29,484 nt of DNA from Caryophanales bacterium UBA2298. Lineage in GTDB: Bacteria; Bacillota_I; Bacilli_A; Izemoplasmatales; Hujiaoplasmataceae. The position numbers and the translations under genes are program-made. The stretch's first letter is position 1; the number at the start of each line of letters is the position of its first letter. The stretch is from assembly GCA_002345425.1 (NCBI GenBank), contig DDWA01000031.1, forward strand, positions 1 through 29,484. Direction: 5' to 3'. Below, in pieces: positions 16,776 to 26,209 of this stretch. Under the pieces are notes generated by a model. It was not told where the DNA came from and made no database searches. It saw nothing but the letters and a program-made list of their open reading frames with translations.

Positions 16776-17690
16776 ATGTATCGCTATATTATCAAAAAAA
16801 CTCTCTTCTCATTTTTCACCTTACTAATTGTGGTAACTCTAGTATTCTTCATGCTAAGAGCAATACCAGGAGGTCCTTTCTCTCGAGAAAAACCTTTACC
16901 TGAAGCCACAAGAGAAAGACTTGAGGAGGCGTATGGCTTAAATGAGCCACTCTTAACGCAATACTTTACTTATATGGGCAATCTATTTACAGGCGATTTG
17001 GGTCCTTCGTTTCGCAAACCTCAATACACAGTAAATGAATTACTAGCTACAGGCATACCTTACACTGCAAAAATCGGTTTAATTGCTGTAATATTAATTG
17101 TTGTTTTAGGTATACCTTTAGGAGTAATATCGGCCTTAAAAGCTAATTCTACCATCGATTATGGTGTTATGATATTGGCGACTGTAGGTATAACCGTGCC
17201 GAGTTTTGTCATCGGTTCTTTGTTCATACTATTAGCTCAAAATACTTCGTGGATACCCGTAGGTGGATTGGATAAACCAATTTCCTATGTAGGACCTGTG
17301 GTAGCACTGGCTGGTTATTCATTAGCTTTTGTTGCCAGATTAACTAGATCTAGCATGTTAGAAGTTTTAAGACAAGATTATATTCGGACCGCAAGAGCAA
17401 AAGGCTTGTCTGAATATAAAGTAATCTTTAAACACGCACTTAAAAACAGCTTAATTCCTGTTATAACTTACATTGGTCCGATGGTTGCTGCTTTAATGAC
17501 TGGTAGTTTTGTTGTTGAAAGAATTTTCGTAATCAATGGTATCGGTAAATATTTCACTGAATCAATTGGAGCTAGAGATTATACACTTGTTATCGGTGTT
17601 ACATTGTTCTATGCTGTTTTCTATATAATTATGGTCCTATTAGTAGATCTTGCCTATTCACTAATAGATCCAAGAATAAGATTATCTTAG
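16776..17690 (+). CDS. oppB: Oligopeptide ABC transporter permease OppB
   Basis: This 304-residue inner-membrane subunit forms half of the peptide channel. The N-terminal TM is at residues ~9-30 (FSFFTLLIVVTLVFFML), followed by the extracytoplasmic family motif IPGGPFSREKPLPEATRERL and five further TM helices. The EAA loop that contacts the ATPases reads YIRTARAKGLSEYKVIFKHA, and the protein ends in the usual DPRIRLS. GGGAGA precedes the ATG by ~8 nt. It is the first gene of a five-gene operon and ends 12 nt before the preferred oppC start. The length is normal. Confidence 0.93.
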   Translation: MYRYIIKKTLFSFFTLLIVVTLVFFMLRAIPGGPFSREKPLPEATRERLEEAYGLNEPLLTQYFTYMGNLFTGDLGPSFRKPQYTVNELLATGIPYTAKIGLIAVILIVVLGIPLGVISALKANSTIDYGVMILATVGITVPSFVIGSLFILLAQNTSWIPVGGLDKPISYVGPVVALAGYSLAFVARLTRSSMLEVLRQDYIRTARAKGLSEYKVIFKHALKNSLIPVITYIGPMVAALMTGSFVVERIFVINGIGKYFTESIGARDYTLVIGVTLFYAVFYIIMVLLVDLAYSLIDPRIRLS

Positions 17691-17702
17691 AGGTTAATGG
17701 AC

Positions 17703-18956
17703 ATGAGTGAACATAAATTTAAATTCTTAGAAAACGATCAGAAACAAGATAAAGAACAAACACGTAAGAGCTTAACATATTGGCAAGATGTTTGGCGTAG
17801 GTTGAGAAAAAATCATTTAGCAATTATTGGTTTAATAAGTGTATTTATTATCATTCTTTTTGCAACAGTGGGACCATTGGTTAATAAATACAAGTACAAT
17901 AAGCAATATCTTGATTATAAAAATATTCCTCCTCAATTGGAGATTTATGAACTAGACGAAGACTTAAATGTTTTTATGTCAGGAATGTATCATTTGTTTT
18001 CAGTTAGCGATAATGGAGAATTACTAGCAAAATTTGACGTTGCTGCTGCTGATAGAAATTTAATAACAAGGGTTTACACTTATCGTTTATATGATGAAGA
18101 AGGTATTGAAATAGCGGCTGTCGATGTTGATTTTTCTTATCAAACTGACCCTATTAAGAAAGAAGAAGGAATATTATTTAGTTTTACATTTGACGGAGTT
18201 GAGCATAAAACTCCAACTGATAAAGTTTGGAATAAGACATTTATTTTAGGCACAGATTTGAATGGTAGAGATTTATTAGCCAGAGTAATGTATGGGACTG
18301 GTATATCGTTAATAATTGCTTTTGTTGCTGCGATTATTAATCTGTTTATTGGTGTTCTTTACGGTAGTATATCCGGATTTTTAGGCAAAAATGTTGATAT
18401 TATTATGATGAGAATTGTAGACATAATCAACTCGATACCACTTCTGTTATATGTAATTTTATTGATGGTTGTTTTAAAGGATAGCTGGTTTGAAATAAAT
18501 GTTTTAAATAAAATATTTGGTGCCGGTGGTTTAGGTACTATTATCCTTACCTTAATAAGTGTTTATTGGGTGGGGATGGCTCGTTTAGTTCGCGGACAAA
18601 CATTAAGTTTAAAAGAACAAGAATACGTTTTAGCCGCTAAAACAATGGGTGTTTCAGATTTTAAAATTATACAGAAGCATTTAATTCCAAATGCTTTAGG
18701 ACCAATTATAGTTACTATGGCAATGATGATTCCAACAGCCGTTTTTACTGAAGCTTTTTTAAGTTTCATCGGTTTAGGTATTTCAGCTCCGAAAGCTTCT
18801 TTAGGTTCTTTAGCTAATGATGGAGCTAAATTTATGCAGACATATCCGTATCAATTAGTTATCCCTTCAATAACAATTGCCTTTATGATGCTTGCATTTA
18901 ACTTTTTAGGCGATGGTCTAAGAGACGCTTTAGACCCAAGATTGAGAAAAGGATAG
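17703..18956 (+). CDS. oppC: Oligopeptide ABC transporter permease OppC, with large extracytoplasmic insert
   Basis: This 417-residue permease is the second channel subunit. The cytoplasmic N-terminus and TM1 (HLAIIGLISVFIIILFATVG) belong to the OppC_N domain. A ~125-residue extracytoplasmic insert follows (about 62-180), then HILGTD-like FILGTDLNGRDLLARVMYG and the five-TM permease core, with the EAA loop EYVLAAKTMGVSDFKIIQKH and the C-terminal end DPRLRKG. The insert makes it ~100 residues longer than E. coli OppC. ATG 17703 is preferred to ATG 17697, because AGAGG at 17689-17693 is 9 nt from the former and only 3 nt from the latter. It is 9 nt from oppD. Confidence 0.92.
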   Translation: MSEHKFKFLENDQKQDKEQTRKSLTYWQDVWRRLRKNHLAIIGLISVFIIILFATVGPLVNKYKYNKQYLDYKNIPPQLEIYELDEDLNVFMSGMYHLFSVSDNGELLAKFDVAAADRNLITRVYTYRLYDEEGIEIAAVDVDFSYQTDPIKKEEGILFSFTFDGVEHKTPTDKVWNKTFILGTDLNGRDLLARVMYGTGISLIIAFVAAIINLFIGVLYGSISGFLGKNVDIIMMRIVDIINSIPLLLYVILLMVVLKDSWFEINVLNKIFGAGGLGTIILTLISVYWVGMARLVRGQTLSLKEQEYVLAAKTMGVSDFKIIQKHLIPNALGPIIVTMAMMIPTAVFTEAFLSFIGLGISAPKASLGSLANDGAKFMQTYPYQLVIPSITIAFMMLAFNFLGDGLRDALDPRLRKG

Positions 18957-18965
18957 GTAGATAAG

Positions 18966-20081
18966 ATGAGCAAAAATATACTAGAAGTTAAAAACCTTAG
19001 AACCTCCTTTTTCACTCATCTAGGAGAAGTCCAAGCTGTTCGAGGAATTAGTTATGAATTGAAAAAAGGTGGAATTCTTGGTATTGTTGGTGAGTCAGGG
19101 AGTGGAAAAAGCGTTTCAAGCTTATCATTGATGAGATTAGTTGATTCTCCGGGTAAAATAGTTGAAGGTGAAGTAATCTTTGATGGAGTAGATTTAGTAA
19201 AAGTCTCTGAGAAAGAAATTCAAGATTATCGCGGTAGTGAGATTGCTATGATTTTCCAAGACCCTATGACATCATTAAACCCTGTTTACACGATTAAAAA
19301 TCAGATGATGGAAGTTATTTTACGTCATGTGAGAATTTCGAAAGAAAAAGCTTTGGAAGAGGCAAATTTAATCGAAAATAGAGTTAAAAAAGAAAGAGCT
19401 ATAAAAAGAATTGAAGCTGGACATACAAGAAAAATCAACAAGAGGGAAGCTCTTGAAAGAGCAATTCATTATTTGCGCTTAGTAGGAATTCCAGAACCTG
19501 AAACAAGAATTAAGGAATATCCTCACCAATTTTCTGGTGGTATGCGTCAAAGAGCTTTGGTTGCGATGGCATTAACATGTGAACCAAAACTTATTATCGC
19601 TGACGAGCCTACTACGGCTTTAGATGTTACTATCCAAGCACAAATACTTGATTTATTAAAAAGAATTAAAAAAGAATTAGACACTACAATTATTTTTATT
19701 ACACATGATTTAGGAGTCATAGCTGAACTTTGTCATGATGTAATTGTAATGTATGGTGGTATGATTATGGAAAAAGGATCAGTTAATGATATATTCTATA
19801 ATCCTCAACATCCATATACAAAGGGTTTACATCAATCAATACCAAAAGATGTAGTTGGTCAAAAGAAAAGGTTGGTTCCAATTGCTGGTTCACCGCCAGA
19901 TTTAATGAATCCACCAAAAGGATGCCCATTTAACCCTAGATGTAAATATGCCATGGAAATATGTTTGGAAAAACCAGCACCATTATATAGAATCAGTGGT
20001 ACTCAAGTATCCGCATGCTGGCTTCAAGACAAAGATGCTCCAGATGTAGAAGGATTTACTAAGTCTGTAGGTGTAGAATAA
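18966..20081 (+). CDS. oppD: Oligopeptide ABC transporter ATP-binding protein OppD
   Basis: This 371-residue ATPase subunit powers peptide uptake from the cytoplasmic face. The Walker A GESGSGKS is at 42-49, Q-loop FQDPMTSLNP at 97-106, signature SGGMRQ at 190-195, Walker B LIIADEPTTALD at 209-220 and H-loop His247. The C-terminal oligopeptide-transporter domain carries four cysteines (320, 326, 333, 351). Related OppD proteins bind an iron-sulfur cluster through such a set. A charged ~30-residue helical insert (about 130-162) between Q-loop and signature makes it longer than the usual ~330-350 residues. The SD is weak (AGGTAGATAAG). The stop overlaps the oppF ATG by one base, giving tight coupling. 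Confidence 0.93.
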   Translation: MSKNILEVKNLRTSFFTHLGEVQAVRGISYELKKGGILGIVGESGSGKSVSSLSLMRLVDSPGKIVEGEVIFDGVDLVKVSEKEIQDYRGSEIAMIFQDPMTSLNPVYTIKNQMMEVILRHVRISKEKALEEANLIENRVKKERAIKRIEAGHTRKINKREALERAIHYLRLVGIPEPETRIKEYPHQFSGGMRQRALVAMALTCEPKLIIADEPTTALDVTIQAQILDLLKRIKKELDTTIIFITHDLGVIAELCHDVIVMYGGMIMEKGSVNDIFYNPQHPYTKGLHQSIPKDVVGQKKRLVPIAGSPPDLMNPPKGCPFNPRCKYAMEICLEKPAPLYRISGTQVSACWLQDKDAPDVEGFTKSVGVE

Positions 20082-21238
20082 TGGATAAAAATAAAGTTTT
20101 ATTAGAAGTAAAAGACCTAAAGAAACATTTTTATACTAAAAGAAACATTTTCGGAAAAATCACAAAAACACTGAAGGCTGTTGATGGAGTTAATTTTGAA
20201 ATTTATCAAGGCGAAACATTTGGACTCGTTGGTGAAAGTGGTTGCGGAAAAACAACTTGTGGACGAACTATCATTGGTTTATATCATAACACTGGTGGGG
20301 AAGTATATTTTGATAATAAACTTATTTCTGCCGGTAGTGAAGAATATATTCTGAAAATTCAAGAATTAAAAGATGAATTAAGGCAAAAACTGAAAGAAAT
20401 ACCTAAGGATCAAATTGAAGCTAAAAATGCTTTAAAGGATGAATATCAAAAACTTATAGAAATTGAAGCTGAAAGTAAAGATGAAGCTTTAAAAAAACAA
20501 AGAACTGCTAAAAGAGATCCAAGGGATATTCAAATGATTTTCCAGGACCCATACACATCTTTAAATCCAAGAATGACTGTCACAGAAATTATTTCTGAAG
20601 GTATTAAAACTCATAAATTACTAGAAGGCGATGAAATAAACGAGAGAGTTTATTACCTATTAGAGACAGTTGGTTTAAAAAGAGAACATGCATCAAGGTA
20701 TCCACACGAATTCAGTGGTGGACAACGTCAAAGAATTGGTATCGCACGTGCCTTAGCGATGGATCCTAAATTAATTATTTGCGATGAACCAATCAGTGCT
20801 TTGGATGTATCAATTCAAGCTCAAGTAGTTAATATGTTAGAAGATTTACAAGAAAAATTTGGTTTAACTTATCTTTTTATTGCCCACGATTTATCAATGG
20901 TTAAACATATCAGTGATAGAATTGGGGTTATGTATTTAGGCAAAATGATGGAAGTTGCTTCTAGTGATGATTTGTATGATGATCCATTGCATCCATACAC
21001 ACAAAGTTTACTATCATCGATACCTTTACCAGATCCAGAAGCAAACAAAAATAGTAAAAGAATTATTCTTAAAGGAGAAGTTACCTCACCAATCAATCCA
21101 AAACCTGGATGTAGATTTGCTGGACGTTGTCAGTATGCTAAAGATAAGTGCACTAGCGTCGATCCAGTGATTGAGGAAATCAAACCTAATCATTTTGTTG
21201 CCTGTCATTTTGTAAAGGAAATTAATGGTTTGAAATAA
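20081..21238 (+). CDS. oppF: Oligopeptide ABC transporter ATP-binding protein OppF, with coiled-coil insert
   Basis: This 385-residue protein is the second ATPase of the peptide importer. Walker A GESGCGKT is at 51-58, Q-loop FQDPYTSLNP at 154-163, signature SGGQRQ at 212-217, Walker B LIICDEP at 231-237 and H-loop His269. A highly charged helical insert at ~84-148 (EEYILKIQELKDELRQKLKE...) sits between Walker A and the Q-loop, where ordinary OppF has only a short loop, and it accounts for the extra length. The C-terminus has the family cysteines (GCRFAGRCQYAKDKC). It starts at the overlapping TAATG junction with oppD. Confidence 0.93.
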   Translation: MDKNKVLLEVKDLKKHFYTKRNIFGKITKTLKAVDGVNFEIYQGETFGLVGESGCGKTTCGRTIIGLYHNTGGEVYFDNKLISAGSEEYILKIQELKDELRQKLKEIPKDQIEAKNALKDEYQKLIEIEAESKDEALKKQRTAKRDPRDIQMIFQDPYTSLNPRMTVTEIISEGIKTHKLLEGDEINERVYYLLETVGLKREHASRYPHEFSGGQRQRIGIARALAMDPKLIICDEPISALDVSIQAQVVNMLEDLQEKFGLTYLFIAHDLSMVKHISDRIGVMYLGKMMEVASSDDLYDDPLHPYTQSLLSSIPLPDPEANKNSKRIILKGEVTSPINPKPGCRFAGRCQYAKDKCTSVDPVIEEIKPNHFVACHFVKEINGLK

Positions 21239-21298
21239 TCATAATAAATGTGTTATGTTTATTTGAAATAAATAAAATAAGGAGGAGATTTATATTTT

Positions 21299-23050
21299 AT
21301 GAAAAAATTATTGTTAGCTTTCGCTGCCATGTTAGCTGTACTTACAGTAGTAGCTTGTGGTGGCACAACAACAACAGGAACCGGAACAACTCTAACAACT
21401 GAAGCTCCAGTTGAACCAGTTGTTTTTAACTGGAACATCGGCGCTGATCCAAGAACTTTGGATCCAGGCTTAAATGGTGCTAGTGATGGTGGAGATGTTA
21501 TTAACAACACTTTCGAAGGTCTTGTTCGTGAAAAGAATGGTGAAGTTTTACCAGGTATGGCCGAATCATGGGAAGTATCAGCTGATGGTTTAACTGTTAC
21601 TTTTAACTTGAGAGACGATGCAAAATGGTCAGACGGAACAGCTTTAACAGCCGATGACTTTGTACGTTCTTGGTTAAGAGGTATGGACCCTAGAAATGCA
21701 AGTGAGTATTCATGGATTTGGGAATACACAAATGTAGAAGGTGCTGCAGACTTTGCATTTGCATCAACTACAGTAGATGCTGAACTAGATGCATTAGCAG
21801 ACGCAGTTGGCATTAGATCACTTGATGATGGTGATACATTCGAAGTAGACTTAATTGCGCCTACTAACTGGTTTGTATCATTAATGGCTTTCTATCACTT
21901 TATGCCTGTTCCTGAAGGCGCATCTGTTGAAGGTGAAGGTTCATGGGCTAAAAATCCAGCAACTGCTGTATCAAACGGTCCTTTCCATTTAACATCTTAC
22001 ACAGTTGGTGATATGTTAGTTCTTGAAAAGAATGAACATTATTGGAATGCTGATGAAGTTGGTATCGATGTAATCAATGGTTCATTTATCGATTTATCTA
22101 CTACTGCTTATGCAAGATATGAAGCAGGAGAGTTAGATTTCTTAGGTGATGTACCATCTGCAATGATTCCAGGATTATTGATAGCTTCTGAAGAATTCTA
22201 TGTTTTCCCATTATTAGGAACTTATTATGCTAACTTCAATCTATCTGGAGACACTGCAATTGGTGGAACTAGAGATATTGGCACTAGAGACGTAAGTATG
22301 TTCTATAATGAAAATCTACGTAAAGCATTGGCATTATCACTTGACCGTGAAGCAATTGTTGAAGCTTTAGGTACAGGTGCTGTTCCAGCTGGTGGATTTA
22401 TCCCACCTGGATTCTTAGATCATAACGGTGATGATTTCTATGAAAATTCAAAGAATGATTCTGAAATCGTAACTGATGACGGCGCATATGCATTAGCTGT
22501 AACATATTTTGCTACAGCTGCTGCTGAATTATTCCCAAGTGCAACTGATCCAGTTGCCGCTTTACAAGCTGCATTAGAAACTAAAGAATATTTATACAAC
22601 ACATCTGAAGGTCATCAACAAATTGGTGAATTAATTCAAGGTATGTGGGAAGATAATCTTGGTTTCACTATTCAACTAGGAAATGAAGAATGGGCACTAT
22701 TCCAAGCAACTAGAACTGAAGGTAACTTCGATATAGCTCGTGGCGGATGGTTAACAGACTTCATGGATCCATCTGGTATGATTGGAATCTTTACTCAAGG
22801 TAATGCTTATAACGATCCTGATTATAACAATCCATTATTTGAAGCTGCAATGGCTACTGCAAACACTGCAACAACAGCTGCAGGCCATTTTGAAGCGCTT
22901 TATCAAGCACATCAAATTTTCATGGATGATATGCCTGTTATTCCAATTTATCATTACAACGATGTATTATTAGTAAAAGCAAAAGTTAAAGGCTGGTCAA
23001 GATCAGTTCTTGGTTCAATCGATTTCTCAACTGCTTACATCGAAGAATAA
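21299..23050 (+). CDS. oppA: Oligopeptide-binding lipoprotein OppA (SBP family 5)
   Basis: This 583-residue extracellular substrate-binding protein is lipid-anchored and delivers peptides to OppBC. The signal peptide MKKLLLAFAAMLAVLTVVAC has lipobox Cys20, followed by a Thr/Gly-rich linker. The family 5 domain starts FNWNIGADPRTLDPGLNGAS and includes WEVSADGLTVTFNLRDDAKWSDG and the ALSLDREAIVEALG region. It has the usual length. AAGGAGGAG lies 11 nt before the ATG. It sits last in the operon, 60 nt after oppF, with no promoter of its own visible, and is followed by a strong terminator. Codon use is smoother and slightly more G+C-rich than its neighbours, as expected for an abundant protein. 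Confidence 0.93.
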   Translation: MKKLLLAFAAMLAVLTVVACGGTTTTGTGTTLTTEAPVEPVVFNWNIGADPRTLDPGLNGASDGGDVINNTFEGLVREKNGEVLPGMAESWEVSADGLTVTFNLRDDAKWSDGTALTADDFVRSWLRGMDPRNASEYSWIWEYTNVEGAADFAFASTTVDAELDALADAVGIRSLDDGDTFEVDLIAPTNWFVSLMAFYHFMPVPEGASVEGEGSWAKNPATAVSNGPFHLTSYTVGDMLVLEKNEHYWNADEVGIDVINGSFIDLSTTAYARYEAGELDFLGDVPSAMIPGLLIASEEFYVFPLLGTYYANFNLSGDTAIGGTRDIGTRDVSMFYNENLRKALALSLDREAIVEALGTGAVPAGGFIPPGFLDHNGDDFYENSKNDSEIVTDDGAYALAVTYFATAAAELFPSATDPVAALQAALETKEYLYNTSEGHQQIGELIQGMWEDNLGFTIQLGNEEWALFQATRTEGNFDIARGGWLTDFMDPSGMIGIFTQGNAYNDPDYNNPLFEAAMATANTATTAAGHFEALYQAHQIFMDDMPVIPIYHYNDVLLVKAKVKGWSRSVLGSIDFSTAYIEE

Positions 23051-23063
23051 CAAATTTACAACT

Positions 23064-23100
23064 AAAAAGAGTTTAATTAATTTTAAACTCTTTTTTTTGT
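23064..23100 (+). terminator. Terminator of the opp operon
   Basis: A 13-bp stem (23064-23076 with 23083-23095; core AAAAGAGTTTAA) has a 6-nt loop and runs into a T8 tract. Confidence 0.85.
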
Positions 23101-23164
23101 TCCTATATTTCAAAGTTCAAATACTTAAATTATATGATATTATATTATACGAGGAGATAAATCT

Positions 23165-24916
23165 ATGAAAAAATTATTACTTTTTATATTTGCGATTGTC
23201 TTGATTGCTTTGACAGCTTGTACTCAAGTAAAGTTAACTGAATTAAGAATCACAGGAACAAGTAATCACACTGTCTTTGTTGGACAGAGCGTTAATCTAT
23301 TTGAATCTGTAAATGTAATATCAAATACTGGTGATGCTTATCTTAATGAACTAACAATAACATCAGAAGATTGCCAAATAACAGATAATATTATAACAAG
23401 TGATGTCGTATACGTTTGTAACATTACTTACTATATTGAAGTAAAAGACGTTTCCGATGAGAAAAATATCACAGTATCTTTCGTTGAAGAAAATGAAAAT
23501 ATAGAATTAATTGAAGAATACAATAACTTGAGAATTTATCAAATTTATGTTTCTGCTTATCAAGATGGAATTCTTGGTGGATACGATGTTGGTTATGGAC
23601 CAAGTAATCATAACGGTGATTTACAAGGGATAATTAATGCTTTAGATTATATCGAAAATTTAGGAGTAAATGCTATTTGGTTAACACCAATTTTCGAATC
23701 AAAAGAAAATATAAACCATAGTGAATATGAAATAAGAGGTCGTTCTACTGGTTATTTCGCAGACGATTATTACAATATTGATCCTAACTTCGGTACAAAT
23801 GAGCTTTTTAGAACATTAGTTGATGAAGTGCATGAACGGGGAATGTATATTTTACTTGATGGTGTGTTTGGACACCATGGCTCATATCCTATCGATGGTG
23901 TAGTTGATGGCAGAAGTCAATGGTACGGACATGAAACTGTTTACCCTGAAAGTTTAGATTTTTTCATTGATGTTGCAACTTATTGGATTGAAGAATATGA
24001 AATTGATGGTTGGAGAATGGATCAAGCATATCAGCTTTACCAAGACGATTATAATTATTTTCGCGATATCCGTTCTGCTGTAGAACAATTGTGTCTTGAA
24101 CGGAAAGAAAACGGTGAGACATGGGGTATATTAGGCTATATGGTAGCTGAAGTTTGGGACAATCCTGAAAATATTCAAAAATATGGTTATAATCAAACCG
24201 CTTTTCGTAGCGCCTTTGATTTTCCAACTCAATACATGTTGATACAAGCCTTAACAAACCAAGGAAATATTACTGCTATTCTTCAAGAACTTGATGTAAC
24301 GTTAAATTACGATTACTCAGATTTTGCTCAACCAAATCTTTTCATTTCTAATCACGATATGATTAGACTTGCAGATTTATTTCAAATATCAGGTCTTGAA
24401 TATCAATCCTTTGAACGACATAAGTTGGCTTTTAGTTTTCTAGCAGCTTACACTGGACCTATCACTATTTATTATGGCGACGAATATGCAGATGATTTTT
24501 CAGGACTAACCTATGGTGTTTATGAATTAGATAGTTATCCTTATATCGCTCAAGACAATGTCGGTCGCACTAATGGAAAAATTTCTGGTTTCACTGCAAA
24601 TCAAGAAGTCTTGATTAATTATGTAAGAGACTTAATGACGATGCGCGATACCTATGATTCATTATGGAACGGCGATAGAGAAAATGTTTATATTAACAAC
24701 AATATTTATGCTGATTTAAAAACATCAGAAAATAACCAAATCTTATATATCTTCAATATAAGTGAACAGAATCAAGAAATAACAATAAGCTCAGAATCAT
24801 TTAATGGATCACAAATTAGAAATTTATTTACTGGTGAAATAATACCTATTACTGGCAATCAAGTAACAATCAATACTACCTCACTTGAAGCAATGTACTT
24901 TTTAATCGAAAATTGA
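23165..24916 (+). CDS. Surface alpha-amylase family lipoprotein (GH13)
   Basis: This 583-residue lipid-anchored glycoside hydrolase of family 13 is predicted to cleave alpha-glucosidic bonds outside the cell. The signal peptide ends LTAC (Cys19). Residues ~20-110 form an Ig-like N-terminal module. The TIM barrel covers ~122-490 with all four conserved regions: LLDGVFGHH (Asp232), GWRMDQA (Arg284, nucleophile Asp286), MVAEVWDN (acid/base Glu329) and FISNHDMIR (His397, Asp398). A C-terminal beta-domain ends the protein. The GGYDVGYGPSNHNGDLQGI entry resembles maltodextrin-active members. GAGGAGA is 7 nt before the ATG. It is monocistronic between two terminators. The exact substrate is open; the full catalytic set argues for an active enzyme. 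Confidence 0.9.
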   Translation: MKKLLLFIFAIVLIALTACTQVKLTELRITGTSNHTVFVGQSVNLFESVNVISNTGDAYLNELTITSEDCQITDNIITSDVVYVCNITYYIEVKDVSDEKNITVSFVEENENIELIEEYNNLRIYQIYVSAYQDGILGGYDVGYGPSNHNGDLQGIINALDYIENLGVNAIWLTPIFESKENINHSEYEIRGRSTGYFADDYYNIDPNFGTNELFRTLVDEVHERGMYILLDGVFGHHGSYPIDGVVDGRSQWYGHETVYPESLDFFIDVATYWIEEYEIDGWRMDQAYQLYQDDYNYFRDIRSAVEQLCLERKENGETWGILGYMVAEVWDNPENIQKYGYNQTAFRSAFDFPTQYMLIQALTNQGNITAILQELDVTLNYDYSDFAQPNLFISNHDMIRLADLFQISGLEYQSFERHKLAFSFLAAYTGPITIYYGDEYADDFSGLTYGVYELDSYPYIAQDNVGRTNGKISGFTANQEVLINYVRDLMTMRDTYDSLWNGDRENVYINNNIYADLKTSENNQILYIFNISEQNQEITISSESFNGSQIRNLFTGEIIPITGNQVTINTTSLEAMYFLIEN

Positions 24917-24945
24917 AAAAAACCATATTGTTATGGTTTTTTCTT
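24917..24945. terminator. Bidirectional terminator between the amylase and the small lipoprotein
   Basis: An 11-bp stem (AAAAAACCATA 24917-24927 with TATGGTTTTTT 24932-24942) and a 4-nt loop have T runs on both outgoing strands. It separates the two converging genes. Confidence 0.85.
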
Positions 24946-24959
24946 TTAATTTTATTTAC

Positions 24960-25517
24960 TTAATTTATTATCTCGTATGCACTATCAAATATCATTATTT
25001 GTTGGTTTGAATAACCAACATAGAAAATTTCAGCATCAGTAGTAAAACTAAAAATTAATTCAGAGTCTAATTCAATATCAGGATTAGTGTCTATTATGCT
25101 TTCATAAGGAATTACACTTATTGATAGACCGCCATAATCATTAGTTGGATCGAGGTAAAATTTATTTCCTTCATCATCCTTTAGTGAATTAAGTTTTTCA
25201 TAAATATCAGCGATATTAAAAACAAAGGTTTCCATGACAAAGAATTCTTGTACTGCAACACGCTTTGGCACAAAAAGTATTTTATGCTCGCTATTTTTTA
25301 TTCCCACAATAACGCCACTGTTTTGATATCTAGTTCCAGTCATAAAATAAGAAGTTTCCGAATCTACAATTTTAAAAAAGAGAAATTCTGAAAAACCATA
25401 ATTAGCAACTGCAACGTCTTGCAATTCTTTGTCATTATAAACTCGGTATATTGAAGAACAAGAAGAAATGACTAAAACTGTAAAAATAGTTAAAATAATC
25501 AATTTAATTTTCTTCAC
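24960..25517 (-). CDS. Small lipoprotein of unknown function
   Basis: I do not recognise this 185-residue protein. The signal peptide MKKIKLIILTIFTVLVISSC has lipobox Cys20. The mature part is beta-rich, with LFFKIVDSETSYFMTGTRY, a KRVAVQEFFV segment and a DPTNDYGGLSISVIP loop. The start codon is GTG at 25515-25517 with an AAAGGTAGG SD about 8 nt upstream; no in-frame ATG lies near a signal peptide start. It is a single gene converging on the amylase, with nearly 700 nt of gene-poor DNA upstream. Confidence 0.75.
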   Translation of the reverse strand: MKKIKLIILTIFTVLVISSCSSIYRVYNDKELQDVAVANYGFSEFLFFKIVDSETSYFMTGTRYQNSGVIVGIKNSEHKILFVPKRVAVQEFFVMETFVFNIADIYEKLNSLKDDEGNKFYLDPTNDYGGLSISVIPYESIIDTNPDIELDSELIFSFTTDAEIFYVGYSNQQIMIFDSAYEIIN

Positions 25518-26018
25518 ACTAAATTCCTACCTTTATAATCCTTTAAGATAGTTAATTATAACATTATTAAAAAAATAAAAAAATAAAAGAGGATTATTCT
25601 TATGAAAAATCCTACTTCCATATGTACGTTTTTGAAAACAAATTAATTTAAACCACTTTATAAATCGCAATTACAATTAATATTTTTTGTTATATGTTTA
25701 TTGATAAAATGTGCACAATTCCCGCAAATGTTACCGGCAACATTATCACGATGATTATAAACCACTTATTATTTTATTAGAAAAACATATTTTAAATTCC
25801 CTAAACAATTGAGAATGCATGTTTTAAGTAAGCATATATATTCTTTTTATTTAAGAAAATTAAAATAATCAATCTAAAATAATATTAAACATCAATTGGC
25901 ATATAAATTTTAAAATCGATTTTTATACATTTTAAAATACGTTAGATATGAATATTATATAATGTAAACCTGCATAATGAATCGGCTTTATAAAGTTGGA
26001 GAGAAAAATGGTTAACCC

Positions 26019-26114
26019 ACTCCCCTCTGCACATCAAACATTTTCACTCTCGCGCCAGACATACCTCAATCTTAAAAATAGTTATATTAATAGAGATACT
26101 AGTTTGATCCATGT
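26019..26114. repeat. Diverged repeat, copy A
   Basis: It matches copy B (27760-27855) in two blocks at nearly equal spacing: CTGCACATCAAACATTTTCAC at 26027-26047 against CTGCACGTCAAGCATTTTCAC at 27771-27791 (19/21 identical), and ACTAGTTTGATCCATGT at 26098-26114 against ACTAGTTTGACCCTTGT at 27839-27855. Block offsets are 71 and 68 bp. The sequence between has drifted. Confidence 0.7.
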
Positions 26115-26129
26115 CTTATTAATATAACT
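26080..26129. repeat. 13-bp perfect inverted repeat (hairpin)
   Basis: AGTTATATTAATA (26080-26092) pairs with TATTAATATAACT (26117-26129) around a 24-nt loop that contains the second block of repeat A. AAAAA and TTTTTT flanks extend the stem. It could act as a weak plus-strand terminator. Confidence 0.6.
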
Positions 26130-26165
26130 TTTTTAAAACTATCGAAAACATATATTATTTTTTTT

Positions 26166-26194
26166 AAAAAACACATCAAAATTTGAAGTGTTTT
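26166..26194 (-). terminator. Terminator of the corA-like gene
   Basis: The stem AAAACAC/GTGTTTT (26168-26174 with 26188-26194) continues past one mismatch with TCAAA/TTTGA. On the minus strand it is followed by T6. Confidence 0.75.
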
Positions 26195-26209
26195 GTGAAT
26201 TATATGAAC

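Larger units (their letters stand above)
25518..26165. other. Gene-poor stretch with repeat copy A and a large inverted repeat
   Basis: There is no convincing gene in this AT-rich stretch. It contains: an unsupported Cys-rich frame on the minus strand (25658-25765); a TATAAT at 25958-25963, then GGAGAG and a 39-codon frame at 26008-26127 (plus); copy A of a diverged repeat shared with 27760-27860; and a 13-bp inverted repeat at 26080-26129. A locally more G+C-rich patch near 25710-25755 may be the relic of a coding sequence. Confidence 0.6.

Noticed and set aside
21259..21813. Long open frame antisense to oppA (184 codons)
   Set aside because: It is a shadow of the codon bias of oppA, low-complexity Ser/Val/Ala-rich, without SD, and overlaps a certain gene.
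25601..25645. 14-codon plus-strand ORF with AGAGG upstream
   Set aside because: Too short, low complexity, no linked gene downstream and no supporting structure.
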